DNA of 64,000 nucleotides from assembly GCF_002294995.1 (NCBI RefSeq), contig NZ_NSGF01000020.1, positions 1 through 64,000 on the forward strand. The letters run 5' to 3'. The first letter of the stretch is position 1; every line of letters begins with the position of its first letter. Below, in pieces: positions 8,496 to 16,158 of this stretch. The DNA comes from Mesorhizobium sp. WSM3860. Lineage in GTDB: Bacteria > Pseudomonadota > Alphaproteobacteria > Rhizobiales > Rhizobiaceae. A program made the translations under genes and the position numbers. A model generated the notes under the pieces. The model was not told the DNA's origin and ran no database searches. It saw nothing but the letters and a program-made list of their open reading frames with translations.

Positions 8496-8981
8496 ATGGT
8501 GCGCGCTTGTTTGGCCCTTGTCGCCCTTGTTGCCCTTGTGAGGCCAGCAGAAGCAGGCGAGCGACTGGCTCCTCTCTTCGACCGCTCCGGTCTGGCGTCC
8601 GCGTATTCGGGTGAGTCCGACCTGGTAACCGCCTATACGACCGGGATGGCCCGCTACCGTCTTCAGCTCATCGCGCGTACCGGCACCGCCAATCTCGCCG
8701 CCCCCCTCGAACCTTTGGCCCTGCGGCCGGAATTTCGCCAGCGGACATGGCGCTCGGCCGATGGCAGCCTGCTGCAGGGCTTCGCCGGGAAAGGCGGCTT
8801 CCGGCTGACTGTCGGCAACTGCCTTGCCCGCATCTGCGCGGCCAGCGAATGCAGCGAAGCCGGCTGGCCGGTCTATGCCTGCAGCGACGGCCGCAAGCGC
8901 AAGATGTCGGTGAAGAGCTTCGTGACGGCAACCTTCGACGGCGTCCCTTACCGGCGGCTGAGCGCTCCGCCGGAACCGTGA
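8496..8981 (+). CDS. Secreted protein with four cysteines, function unknown
   Basis: 161 aa from ATG 8496. I prefer this start to the upstream one because MVRACLALVALVALVRPAEAGE forms a clean Sec signal peptide. The mature part has four Cys close together (NCLARIC, SEC, YAC), probably two disulfides, inside an SH3-like short-strand pattern (LLQGFAGKGGFRLTV ... GWPVYACSDGRKRKM ... FVTATFDGVPYRRL). I do not recognise a named family. It lies between the acyltransferase-like gene and the pseudouridine synthase, all on one strand. Confidence 0.55.
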   Translation: MVRACLALVALVALVRPAEAGERLAPLFDRSGLASAYSGESDLVTAYTTGMARYRLQLIARTGTANLAAPLEPLALRPEFRQRTWRSADGSLLQGFAGKGGFRLTVGNCLARICAASECSEAGWPVYACSDGRKRKMSVKSFVTATFDGVPYRRLSAPPEP

Positions 8982-9197
8982 TTTGACTGCGTTCGACAGC
9001 CAGCTGATGAGAAGCATGGCGCCGGCGGAAAGCGCCCAGCAGCAGCAAGGTCTCGGCCAAGGCGTCATCGAGACAGACGGTGCGGGGTGGCCTCTTCATT
9101 GCAGCAGCCGGCTGAATGCCCGCGAAGACAAGGCGAAAAGTCCAAGCACGGCGCGCCAGGTTGCGCCGGCGTCGCCCGGCATGGCATCTGTCGGCCG

Positions 9198-9962
9198 ATG
9201 ACCCGTAAGCCCCTACGACAGCTTCCCGAATTCCCGCGACGACCCATCGCTGGAAAAGTCAGCCTCAACCGAGCGCTGTCGAAGCTTGGATTCTGCTCGC
9301 GCAAGCAGGCGGAACTGATGATCGCCGAGGGACGCGTGCGCGTTGCCGGCAAGGTAGCACGCGACCCGTCGCTGCGCGTCGATCCGGATCGCGACCGCAT
9401 CACGGTCGATGGCGCACAGGTCGCCGCAGAACGAAAAGTGTATCTGATGCTCAACAAGCCGCGCGGGCTGGTCACCACGCGCGACGACCCCGAAGGACGC
9501 GGCACCGTCTATGACTGCCTTGCCGATCTCGACCTGCCCTTCGTGTCGCCGGTCGGCCGCCTCGACAAGGCCAGCGAAGGTCTGCTGTTGATGACCAACG
9601 ACACGAGTTGGGCGAACGCCCTGCTCGACCCCGTCTCGCATGTCGCTAAAACCTATCATGTGCAGATCGCCTCCGCCCCTGACGAGGCGATGCTCAAGCG
9701 GTTCCGCCAAGGCACTGTCGTCGACGGTGAATCGCTTACGGCAAGCTCAATCGCGCTCTTGCGCAGCGGCGGGCGCACGGCCTGGCTGGAGATCGTGCTC
9801 GACGAAGGCCGCAACCGCCAGATCCGCCGCATGCTCGGCGCCTTCGACATCGAGGTGCTCAGGCTGGTGCGGGTGGCGATTGGCGCACTGCAGCTCGGAG
9901 ATCTGGCGAAGGGCAAGGCACGGCACCTTACGAGTGAAGAACTGGCGATGGTCAGAGTCTAG
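9198..9962 (+). CDS. rRNA pseudouridine synthase, RsuA/RluB/RluE family
   Basis: 254 aa from ATG 9198. An N-terminal S4 RNA-binding domain (SLNRALSKLGFCSRKQAELMI, about residues 20-40) precedes the catalytic domain, which carries the GRLD motif (SPVGRLDKASEGLLLMTND) with the nucleophilic Asp. The C-terminal EGRNRQIRRMLGAF motif is typical of the RsuA branch. It modifies uridine in rRNA. Which position (RluB, RluE or RsuA type) cannot be decided by eye. The stop codon runs directly into the inverted-repeat element at 9962-10053. Confidence 0.87.
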   Translation: MTRKPLRQLPEFPRRPIAGKVSLNRALSKLGFCSRKQAELMIAEGRVRVAGKVARDPSLRVDPDRDRITVDGAQVAAERKVYLMLNKPRGLVTTRDDPEGRGTVYDCLADLDLPFVSPVGRLDKASEGLLLMTNDTSWANALLDPVSHVAKTYHVQIASAPDEAMLKRFRQGTVVDGESLTASSIALLRSGGRTAWLEIVLDEGRNRQIRRMLGAFDIEVLRLVRVAIGALQLGDLAKGKARHLTSEELAMVRV

Positions 9963-10053
9963 CCGAAACGTCTCAGCTTCGTCATCCTATGGCGAAGCAA
10001 GGAGCGAAGCGACGCGCGCAGACCATAGGATGACGAAGCTGAGACGCCTCGGC
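9962..10053. repeat. Long inverted-repeat element between convergent genes
   Basis: Perfect 24-bp arms at 9969-9992 and 10023-10046 (arm begins CGTCTCAGCTTCGTCATCC) flank a 30-base loop. After two mismatches the stem continues for 5 more pairs (9962-9966 with 10049-10053). The loop holds a GCGAAGC direct repeat. It fills the gap between the pseudouridine synthase and the phosphoglycerate mutase-like gene and could act as a bidirectional terminator. It belongs, as I recall, to a repeat family frequent in Mesorhizobium. Confidence 0.8.
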
Positions 10054-10078
10054 CAACCGCCGAGGTATCCAACCGAAG

Positions 10079-10660
10079 CTACTTCTGGTTCCACCTGCGA
10101 ACAACCGGCTCCGTCAGGTCGTGCTCATAGCCGAGGACGCTGAGGCTTGCGGTATCGAGGACGAAATGTTCGCCGCCTTCCGGCGGCAGGCCGATCCAGC
10201 GCGCCGCAAGCACGCGCAGGAAATGCGAGCTCGAGAAGATGAGCACATTGCCGGCCGCCGTCCGGATTTCGGCCACGATCGCATCGGCCCTGGCGCCGAC
10301 ATCGGCTGCCGCCTCGCCGCCCGGGCAGCCATCGCGAAACAATTGCCAGCCGGGACGTCCGGCAAGGATTTCCTTGGTCGTCACGCCCTCATAGGCGCCG
10401 TAGTCCCATTCCTGCAGGTCGGCCTTGTTGAGCGCGCGCTCGCCGAAGCCGGCCAGCCGGCAGGTGTCGAAGGCGCGCTGCGACGGGCTCGACCAGACAG
10501 CCTGGAAGGTCTGGTCCTTGAGGCGGTCAGCAACGCCGCGCGCGGCCTCTTCGCCTTTGGCGGTCAACGGAATGTCGGTGCGGCCGGTATGCTTGCCCGA
10601 GGCGCTCCATTCCGTCTCGCCATGGCGGACAAGGTAGATCTCGGGAAACGCGCTGCTCAT
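10079..10660 (-). CDS. Phosphoglycerate mutase-family (histidine phosphatase) protein
   Basis: 193 aa from ATG 10660 (MSSAFPEIYLVRHGETEWSA). The RHGE motif supplies the catalytic phospho-His. A second Arg (SSPSQRAFDTC), EWDYGAYEG and a C-terminal FSSSHFLRVLAARW with the second His complete the histidine phosphatase active site. The small size and lack of the mutase insertion suggest a phosphatase of the GpmB/CobC type rather than glycolytic mutase. Substrate not predictable. Confidence 0.85.
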   Translation of the reverse strand: MSSAFPEIYLVRHGETEWSASGKHTGRTDIPLTAKGEEAARGVADRLKDQTFQAVWSSPSQRAFDTCRLAGFGERALNKADLQEWDYGAYEGVTTKEILAGRPGWQLFRDGCPGGEAAADVGARADAIVAEIRTAAGNVLIFSSSHFLRVLAARWIGLPPEGGEHFVLDTASLSVLGYEHDLTEPVVRRWNQK

Positions 10661-10729
10661 TCGCCGGCCCTCACGCTTGGATGCGCCGGCAAGAATGTCG
10701 GCCCGCGCCACCCTATGCGGCGTCCGGCC

Positions 10730-10764
10730 AAAAGAACAGGCCGCGGCGGAGCCACGGCCTGTTC
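10730..10764 (-). terminator. Rho-independent terminator downstream of dctA
   Basis: On the minus strand GAACAGGCCG and CGGCCTGTTC (arms 10755-10764 and 10734-10743) form a perfect 10-bp stem with an 11-base loop, followed by TTTT. It lies 105 bases past the dctA stop and ends dctA transcription before the next minus-strand gene. Confidence 0.8.
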
Positions 10765-10830
10765 CGGCTTGGGAGGATGCCTCTTTTTGTCTGGGCGATC
10801 CGGACGGAAAGCTACGCGAAGTCGCTGAGC

Positions 10831-10864
10831 CAACCGTTGGACAGTTTTCCTGGAATTGCTTCGG
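10831..10864. repeat. Dispersed palindromic repeat, copy 2 (degenerate left half)
   Basis: Shares AACCGTT...ACA.TTTTCCTGGAATTGCT with the copies at 168-219 and 30519-30562. The left arm is decayed. It sits 4 bases beyond the dctA stop codon, the same placement as copy 3 beyond galE. Confidence 0.55.
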
Positions 10865-10868
10865 TCGC

Positions 10869-12203
10869 TCAGGCTGGCTGCAGGCCACCTGAGAGCGCGA
10901 GGTCTGCCTCCTCCGGCAACTGGCCGGCCATGGCGGCGGCGAACTGCTGCTGGTCGAGCTCGCCTTCCCAGCGCGCCACGACGATGGTCGCGACGGCATT
11001 GCCGACGAAGTTGGTGAGCGCACGGCATTCCGACATGAAGCGGTCGACGCCGAGGATCAGCGCCATGCCGGCAACCGGCACCGACGGCACGACCGAAAGC
11101 GTGGCGGCCAAAGTGATGAAGCCAGCGCCGGTAATGCCGGCAGCCCCCTTGGAGCTCAGCATGGCAACGAGCAAAAGCAGGATCTGATCGCCGAAGGTGA
11201 GGGGCGTGTCGGTCGCCTGGGCGATGAACAGCGCTGCCAGCGTCATGTAGATGTTGGTGCCGTCGAGGTTGAAGGAATAGCCGGTCGGGATGACGAGACC
11301 GACCACCGAGCGGTTGCAGCCGGCGCGCTCCATCTTGGCCATCAGGCCGGGAAGTGCTGCCTCCGACGATGAGGTGCCGAGCACCAGGAGCAGTTCTTCC
11401 TTGATGTAGCGGATCAGCGCCAGGATGGAGAAGCCGTTGTACCATGCCACCGCGCCCAGCACGACCAGCACGAAGAGCAGCGACGTCAGGTAGAAGGTGC
11501 CGATCAGGAAGGCGAGATTGGCGATCGTGCCGATGCCGTATTTGCCGACGGTGAAGGCCATGGCGCCGAAGGCGCCGATAGGCGCCGCCTTCATCAGGAT
11601 GGCGACCAGGCGGAAGATCGGCGCCGTCAGCGCCTGCAGGAAGTCGACCACCGGGCGAGCGCGCTCGCCGACCAAAGCGAGGGCGACGCCGAACAGCACC
11701 GAGAAGAACAGCACTTGCAGGATATCGCCTTGGGCGAAGGCGCCGGTGATGGTGTCGGGGATGATGTTCATCAGGAAGCCGACGATCGTCGTATCATGCG
11801 CCTTCTCGGTGAAGGTCGAGACCTTCGAGGCGTCGAGCGTCGCCGGATTGATGTGCATGCCGGCGCCGGGCTGGACGACATTCGACACGATCAGGCCAAC
11901 GACGAGCGCCAGCGTCGAGAAGACGAGGAAATAGATCATCGCCTTGCCGGCGACCCGGCCGACCTTGTGCAGGTCGGAGACGCCGGCGATGCCGGTCGCG
12001 ACGGTGAGGAAGATCACTGGCGCGATCACCATCTTGACCAGCTTGATGAAGGCATCGCCGAGCGGCTTCAGCGAGGCGCCGATGTCGGGATAGAAATGGC
12101 CGAGCAGGATGCCGGCGGCGATCGCCGCCAGGACCTGCACGTAAAGATGCCGGTAAAAGGGAACTTTGCCGCGCGGTTCCGCGGCAGCGATTGCCGTCTG
12201 CAT
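10869..12203 (-). CDS. dctA: C4-dicarboxylate transport protein DctA
   Basis: Inner-membrane proton symporter (444 aa) for succinate, fumarate and malate, the carbon supply of nitrogen-fixing bacteroids in rhizobia. It belongs to the dicarboxylate/amino acid:cation symporter family, shown by the segments FLVFSTLALVVGLIVSNVVQPG, LLVLGTSSSEAALPGLM (serine-rich re-entrant loop) and SFNLDGTNIYMTLAALFIAQ. The ATG at 12203 has GGAGG 9 bases upstream; the much longer open frame is not coding. A sigma-54 promoter and paired upstream sites lie ahead of it, divergent from dctBD. Confidence 0.95.
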   Translation of the reverse strand: MQTAIAAAEPRGKVPFYRHLYVQVLAAIAAGILLGHFYPDIGASLKPLGDAFIKLVKMVIAPVIFLTVATGIAGVSDLHKVGRVAGKAMIYFLVFSTLALVVGLIVSNVVQPGAGMHINPATLDASKVSTFTEKAHDTTIVGFLMNIIPDTITGAFAQGDILQVLFFSVLFGVALALVGERARPVVDFLQALTAPIFRLVAILMKAAPIGAFGAMAFTVGKYGIGTIANLAFLIGTFYLTSLLFVLVVLGAVAWYNGFSILALIRYIKEELLLVLGTSSSEAALPGLMAKMERAGCNRSVVGLVIPTGYSFNLDGTNIYMTLAALFIAQATDTPLTFGDQILLLLVAMLSSKGAAGITGAGFITLAATLSVVPSVPVAGMALILGVDRFMSECRALTNFVGNAVATIVVARWEGELDQQQFAAAMAGQLPEEADLALSGGLQPA

Positions 12204-12291
12204 GATGATGTCCTCCGTTCGGCCCCGATCGAGAAGCTCGACCTCCCAGGGCAGTTGACCTCCACAGCCTCGCGGCTGCTGCAGATGCATT

Positions 12292-12307
12292 TGCAACGGC
12301 CATGCCA
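12292..12307 (-). promoter_or_regulatory. Sigma-54 promoter of dctA
   Basis: The minus strand reads TGGCATG-N4-TTGCA, matching the -24/-12 consensus TGGCAC(G)-N4/5-TTGCA with the invariant GG and GC at the correct spacing. It lies about 90 bases upstream of the dctA ATG and leaves a leader of roughly 75-80 bases. Confidence 0.85.
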
Positions 12308-12383
12308 GATTCGGCTTTGAGACACGAAGCATTGATTTTGTTTGTTTTTCTGACCGGACGCTCCTTGCCTTTCGAGAGAACAG

Positions 12384-12434
12384 TGCGACGATCCGCATAG
12401 ATCGAATTGTGCTTTGTGCGAAATCATGCACAAA
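12384..12434. promoter_or_regulatory. Tandem candidate DctD upstream activating sites
   Basis: Two dyads lie upstream of the dctA sigma-54 promoter. The first is TGCG-N6-CGCA at 12384-12397. The second is TTTGTGC-N8-GCACAAA at 12413-12434. Their centres are 33 bases apart, about three helical turns, placing them on one face of the DNA as expected for cooperative enhancer binding by DctD. The second covers the first possible dctB start codons. Confidence 0.65.
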
Positions 12435-12440
12435 TGGGCC

Positions 12441-14306
12441 ATGCTGCAACGCCCCACCGCTACCCTCGTTTCGACGCCCGAACTGCTCGCCGGGCGGGCG
12501 CGGCGCGCCTGGCTGCTGTTTGCAGCGGGGGCGCTTCTCATCGTTCTGGCAGCCCTCTATGGCGCCGGCCTCTACGGGCGCTCGACCGAGATCGAGGCGC
12601 TGTCGGCGCAAGGACGCACCGATGCCAATCTGAAGGTCGCACTGCTGCGTGCGGTGCTCGAAAATCCGCGCGCGCTGCCGCTGCTTCTGTCCGAAGACCA
12701 GCAGGTACATGACGCGCTCGCTGAGCGCAGCCCCGCCTCGATCGACGTGCTGAACCGCAAGCTCGAAGGGCTGGTTTCAGGCACCAAGGCCTCGGTGCTT
12801 TACGTCACCGGCCCGGACGGGCTGGCCATCGCTTCCAGCAACTGGCGCGAGCCGGTGAGCTTCGTCGGCAACGACTACGGTTTTCGCGCCTACTTCTCTG
12901 GCGCGATGCAGTCCGGCACGGCCGAGTATTTCGCGCTCGGCAATGTCAGCAAGCGCCCGGGCCTCTACATTTCGCGCCGCGTCGGGAGTGCGGCGGCACC
13001 GCTCGGCGTCGTCGTCGTCAAGATGGAGTTCGACCAGCTCGAAGCCGACTGGCACGAGGCGAACCGGCCGGCCTATGTCAGCGACGAGCATGGCGTGGTG
13101 CTGATCACCAGCGTGCCCTCCTGGCGCTTCATGACGAGGGCGCCGCTGGCCGCTTCGGTCACGGCTGACATCCGCGCCAGTCAGCAGTTCGGCGAGGCGC
13201 CGCTGGTGCCCTTGCCCATCACGAGGCCGCAGCCACTCAACGCCGATGTCGACCTGGTTCACGCCATCACGCCCGGCGGCAGCGACGCGGAATATCTGCG
13301 GCTGTCCACCGCCGTGCCGTCGACACCATGGCGCCTCGATTATCTCGTCCCGGCGGAAGCGCCGATCGCGGCGGCGCAGCGCGAAATGCGTTTGCTGGCC
13401 CTCGGTGTCCTTGTCCCGCTGCTCGCATTGGCCGCCTATCTGTTGTGGCGCCGGCAGTCCGCGCAGATGCGGATCGCCGCCGAGCAGGCGGCGCGCGCCG
13501 AACTCGAACGGCGCGTCGTCGAGCGCACGCAGGATCTCAGCCTCGCGCGCGACCGGCTGCAGGCCGAGATCACCGACCACCGCAGCACCGAAGCCAAGCT
13601 GCAGGTCATGCAGCAAGAGCTGGTGCAGGCCAACCGCCTCGCGACCCTCGGGCAGGTTGCCGCGGGCGTCGCGCATGAGATCAACCAGCCGGTGGCGACC
13701 ATCCGAGCCTATGCCGACAACGCGCGCGTTTTCCTGGAACGCAAGCAGACGGCGCCGGCGGAGGAAAATCTCGGCGCCATCGCCGCACTGACCGAGCGCA
13801 TCGGCGCCATCACCGAGGAGCTGAAAGCTTTCGCCCGCAAGGGCCGCACCGCGGCCGAGCCGGTCGAGTTGCACAGCGTCATCGAAGGCGCCGTGGTTCT
13901 GCTCAGGAGCCGCTTTGCCGGGCGACTGGACGCGCTGGCGATCAGGCTGCCGCCGCCGACGCTGAAAGTAATGGGCAACCGTCTGCGGCTGGAGCAGGTG
14001 CTGATCAACCTGTTCCAGAACGCGCTGGAAGCGCTCGAAGGTCGTGACGGCGCTCGGGTCGAAGTGTCCGCTGCGGAAACCGCCGACGGCGTCGCGCTGA
14101 TCGTGTCCGACAATGGACCGGGCATACCGCCGGCGATCCTGAAATCGCTGTTCACGCCTTTCAACACCTCGAAGGAAAAGGGCTTGGGGCTCGGGCTCGT
14201 CATCTCGAAGGACATCGTCGCCGACTATGGCGGGCGGATCGAGGTGACGAGCAGCGGGAGCGGCACCCGCTTCACCATCCATCTCTCGAAGGCTGACCGG
14301 ACATGA
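12441..14306 (+). CDS. dctB: Sensor histidine kinase DctB
   Basis: Membrane sensor (621 aa from ATG 12441) that detects external C4-dicarboxylates and phosphorylates DctD. TM1 at about residues 23-45 and TM2 at about 317-337 enclose the periplasmic sensor domain. A cytoplasmic coiled coil (ERRVVERTQDL) leads to the H-box AHEINQPVATIRAY (His412), N-box NLFQNALEAL, DNGPGIP and GLGLGL. Upstream starts at 12414 (TTG) and 12426 (ATG) are possible, but they overlap a putative DctD site and lack a ribosome-binding site. Overlaps dctD by ATGA. Confidence 0.92.
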   Translation: MLQRPTATLVSTPELLAGRARRAWLLFAAGALLIVLAALYGAGLYGRSTEIEALSAQGRTDANLKVALLRAVLENPRALPLLLSEDQQVHDALAERSPASIDVLNRKLEGLVSGTKASVLYVTGPDGLAIASSNWREPVSFVGNDYGFRAYFSGAMQSGTAEYFALGNVSKRPGLYISRRVGSAAAPLGVVVVKMEFDQLEADWHEANRPAYVSDEHGVVLITSVPSWRFMTRAPLAASVTADIRASQQFGEAPLVPLPITRPQPLNADVDLVHAITPGGSDAEYLRLSTAVPSTPWRLDYLVPAEAPIAAAQREMRLLALGVLVPLLALAAYLLWRRQSAQMRIAAEQAARAELERRVVERTQDLSLARDRLQAEITDHRSTEAKLQVMQQELVQANRLATLGQVAAGVAHEINQPVATIRAYADNARVFLERKQTAPAEENLGAIAALTERIGAITEELKAFARKGRTAAEPVELHSVIEGAVVLLRSRFAGRLDALAIRLPPPTLKVMGNRLRLEQVLINLFQNALEALEGRDGARVEVSAAETADGVALIVSDNGPGIPPAILKSLFTPFNTSKEKGLGLGLVISKDIVADYGGRIEVTSSGSGTRFTIHLSKADRT

Positions 14307-15652
14307 CAGACGGCAATCCGGTCATCCTGATCGATGACGACAGCGAACTGCTCAAGGCGACAAAACAAACGCTGGAACTTGCCGGTTTCGCCGTGTCCGC
14401 CTTTTCCTCAGCAAGCGAGGCACTTGCCGGCCTCGATGCCGGCTTTGCCGGCGTTTTGGTGTCAGACATCCGCATGCCCGAAATGGACGGCCTGCAGCTT
14501 TTCGACCTGGTGGTCGATCTTGACCCGGATATCCCCGTCATCCTCGTCACCGGACATGGCGATATCGCCATGGCGGTCAAGGCGATCAAGGACGGCGCCT
14601 ATGACTTCATCACTAAGCCCTTCGCGGCCGACCGGCTGGCGCAAAGTGTATGGCGCGCCGCGGAAAAGCGCCGCTTAGTGATGGAGAACCGCGCCTTGCG
14701 CGAAGCGGCCGAGCAGGCGCAGGAAGGCCTGCCGCTGATCGGCCAGACACCGGCGATGGAGCGGCTGCGCCGCACGCTGAGACAGATCGCCGACACCGAT
14801 GTCGATGTGCTGGTGACCGGCGAGACAGGCTCGGGCAAGGAGGTGGTGGCGAGCCTGCTGCATCGCTGGAGCCGCCGCGCCAAGGGCAACTTCGTGGCGC
14901 TCAATTGCGGCACGCTGCCGGAGACGGTGATCGAAAGCGAGTTGTTCGGCCATGAGCCCGGCGCCTTCACCGGCGCGCAGAAGAAGCGCGTCGGCCGCAT
15001 CGAGCATTCGAGCGGCGGCACGCTGTTCCTCGACGAGATCGAAAGCATGCCGCCCTCCACTCAGGTGCAGATGCTGCGCGTGCTCGAAATGCGCGAGGTG
15101 ACGCCACTCGGCACCAACGAAATCCGGCCGGTCGACCTGCGCGTCGTTGCCGCCGCCAAGGTCGATCTCGGCGATCCCGGCCAGCGCGGCAATTTCCGCG
15201 AGGACCTCTATTATCGGCTCAACGTGGTGACGCTTTCGATCCCGCCGCTGCGCGAGCGCCGGGAGGATGTGCCGCTGCTGTTCGGTTACTTCGCCGAGCG
15301 TGCCGCCGCCCGCTTCCACCGCCGGGTGCCCGCAGCACCGGCCGCCGTCCAGCGCCATTTGCGGGAACACGACTGGCCCGGCAATGTCCGCGAGCTCGCC
15401 CATTTTGCCGAGCGCTTCGTGCTCGGACTGGAAGAGATCGGCAGCAGCGCTGCCGCCCAGCCGACAGATTCGGACGTCTCCATGCCTTTGCCGGAACGGC
15501 TCGAGCGCTACGAGGCCGAGATCATCCGCGAGACACTTGGCCGCAATGGCGGCGATGTCCGGCGCACGATCGAGGCGCTCGGCATTCCACGCAAGACCTT
15601 CTACGACAAGCTGCAGCGGCATGGGATCGTGCGGAGCGATTTTTCCAGATAG
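14303..15652 (+). CDS. dctD: Sigma-54-dependent response regulator DctD
   Basis: NtrC-family activator (449 aa) of dctA. Receiver domain at about residues 1-120 with phospho-acceptor Asp55 (VLVSDIRMPEMDG). AAA+ domain with Walker A GETGSGKE (173-180), the sigma-54 contact loop GAFTGA (220-225), a Walker B-type GGTLFLDEIE, and the R-finger region. Fis-type helix-turn-helix at the C-terminus (about 405-445, RRTIEALGIPRKTFYDKLQR). Translationally coupled to dctB; its likely targets lie in the dctA-dctB gap. Confidence 0.94.
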   Translation: MTDGNPVILIDDDSELLKATKQTLELAGFAVSAFSSASEALAGLDAGFAGVLVSDIRMPEMDGLQLFDLVVDLDPDIPVILVTGHGDIAMAVKAIKDGAYDFITKPFAADRLAQSVWRAAEKRRLVMENRALREAAEQAQEGLPLIGQTPAMERLRRTLRQIADTDVDVLVTGETGSGKEVVASLLHRWSRRAKGNFVALNCGTLPETVIESELFGHEPGAFTGAQKKRVGRIEHSSGGTLFLDEIESMPPSTQVQMLRVLEMREVTPLGTNEIRPVDLRVVAAAKVDLGDPGQRGNFREDLYYRLNVVTLSIPPLRERREDVPLLFGYFAERAAARFHRRVPAAPAAVQRHLREHDWPGNVRELAHFAERFVLGLEEIGSSAAAQPTDSDVSMPLPERLERYEAEIIRETLGRNGGDVRRTIEALGIPRKTFYDKLQRHGIVRSDFSR

Positions 15653-15810
15653 ATCAAGCTTGTGGAACCCGATCGAAGCCCCCGGCGTTGAGGCTATCCA
15701 GGAAACCGTGGCACGTTGGCACCAACCGGGCGGCGAACGCATGATGGCGGTGGCGTTGCCGGTTGCACTTGGCAAGCGTTGATGGTTTGTTGCCGCTCAG
15801 CGGAGAACGA

Positions 15811-16158
15811 ATGATGCGCGAATCCCTCGGTCAAGACGAATACGGCTCGGCCAGCCCCTTTGATCCGGACGATCTGCCGAATCTCAACGCCATGGGACCG
15901 GCGATGGGCAGCGGCAATGATTTCGAAAAATATGCCGTTGCCGTCATCATCGTGTTCGGCGCGCTGATCATCGGCGGCCTGATGGCCGCCTCGATGACCT
16001 TCGGCCACCGCAACGGCTTCCTGTTTGCGTTGGGCGGCGCCACTTCGGCCTGGATTTCGGGCAACGCGCTGCTGATTGACCGGCCGCGCATTTATGCGCT
16101 GTTCGTCGGCATCGCCGCGGTGCTGCTGATTGCCTCGACCATTACCCTTGTGGTATAG
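15811..16158 (+). CDS. Small integral membrane protein, function unknown
   Basis: 115 aa from ATG 15811 behind GGAGA. A polar, acidic N-terminus of about 45 residues is followed by three hydrophobic helices (YAVAVIIVFGALIIGGLMAAS; a middle FLFALGGATSAWISGNALLI; ALFVGIAAVLLIASTITLVV). No family recognised. Its TAG stop directly abuts the stop of the convergent ggt gene with no intervening base. Confidence 0.65.
   Translation: MMRESLGQDEYGSASPFDPDDLPNLNAMGPAMGSGNDFEKYAVAVIIVFGALIIGGLMAASMTFGHRNGFLFALGGATSAWISGNALLIDRPRIYALFVGIAAVLLIASTITLVV

Noticed and set aside
15700..15780. Possible sigma-54 promoter (TGGCAC and TTGCA elements) upstream of the 15811 gene
   Set aside because: The TGGC and TTGC blocks are one base too far apart and the alternative TGGCACG lacks a TTGCA partner at the correct distance.
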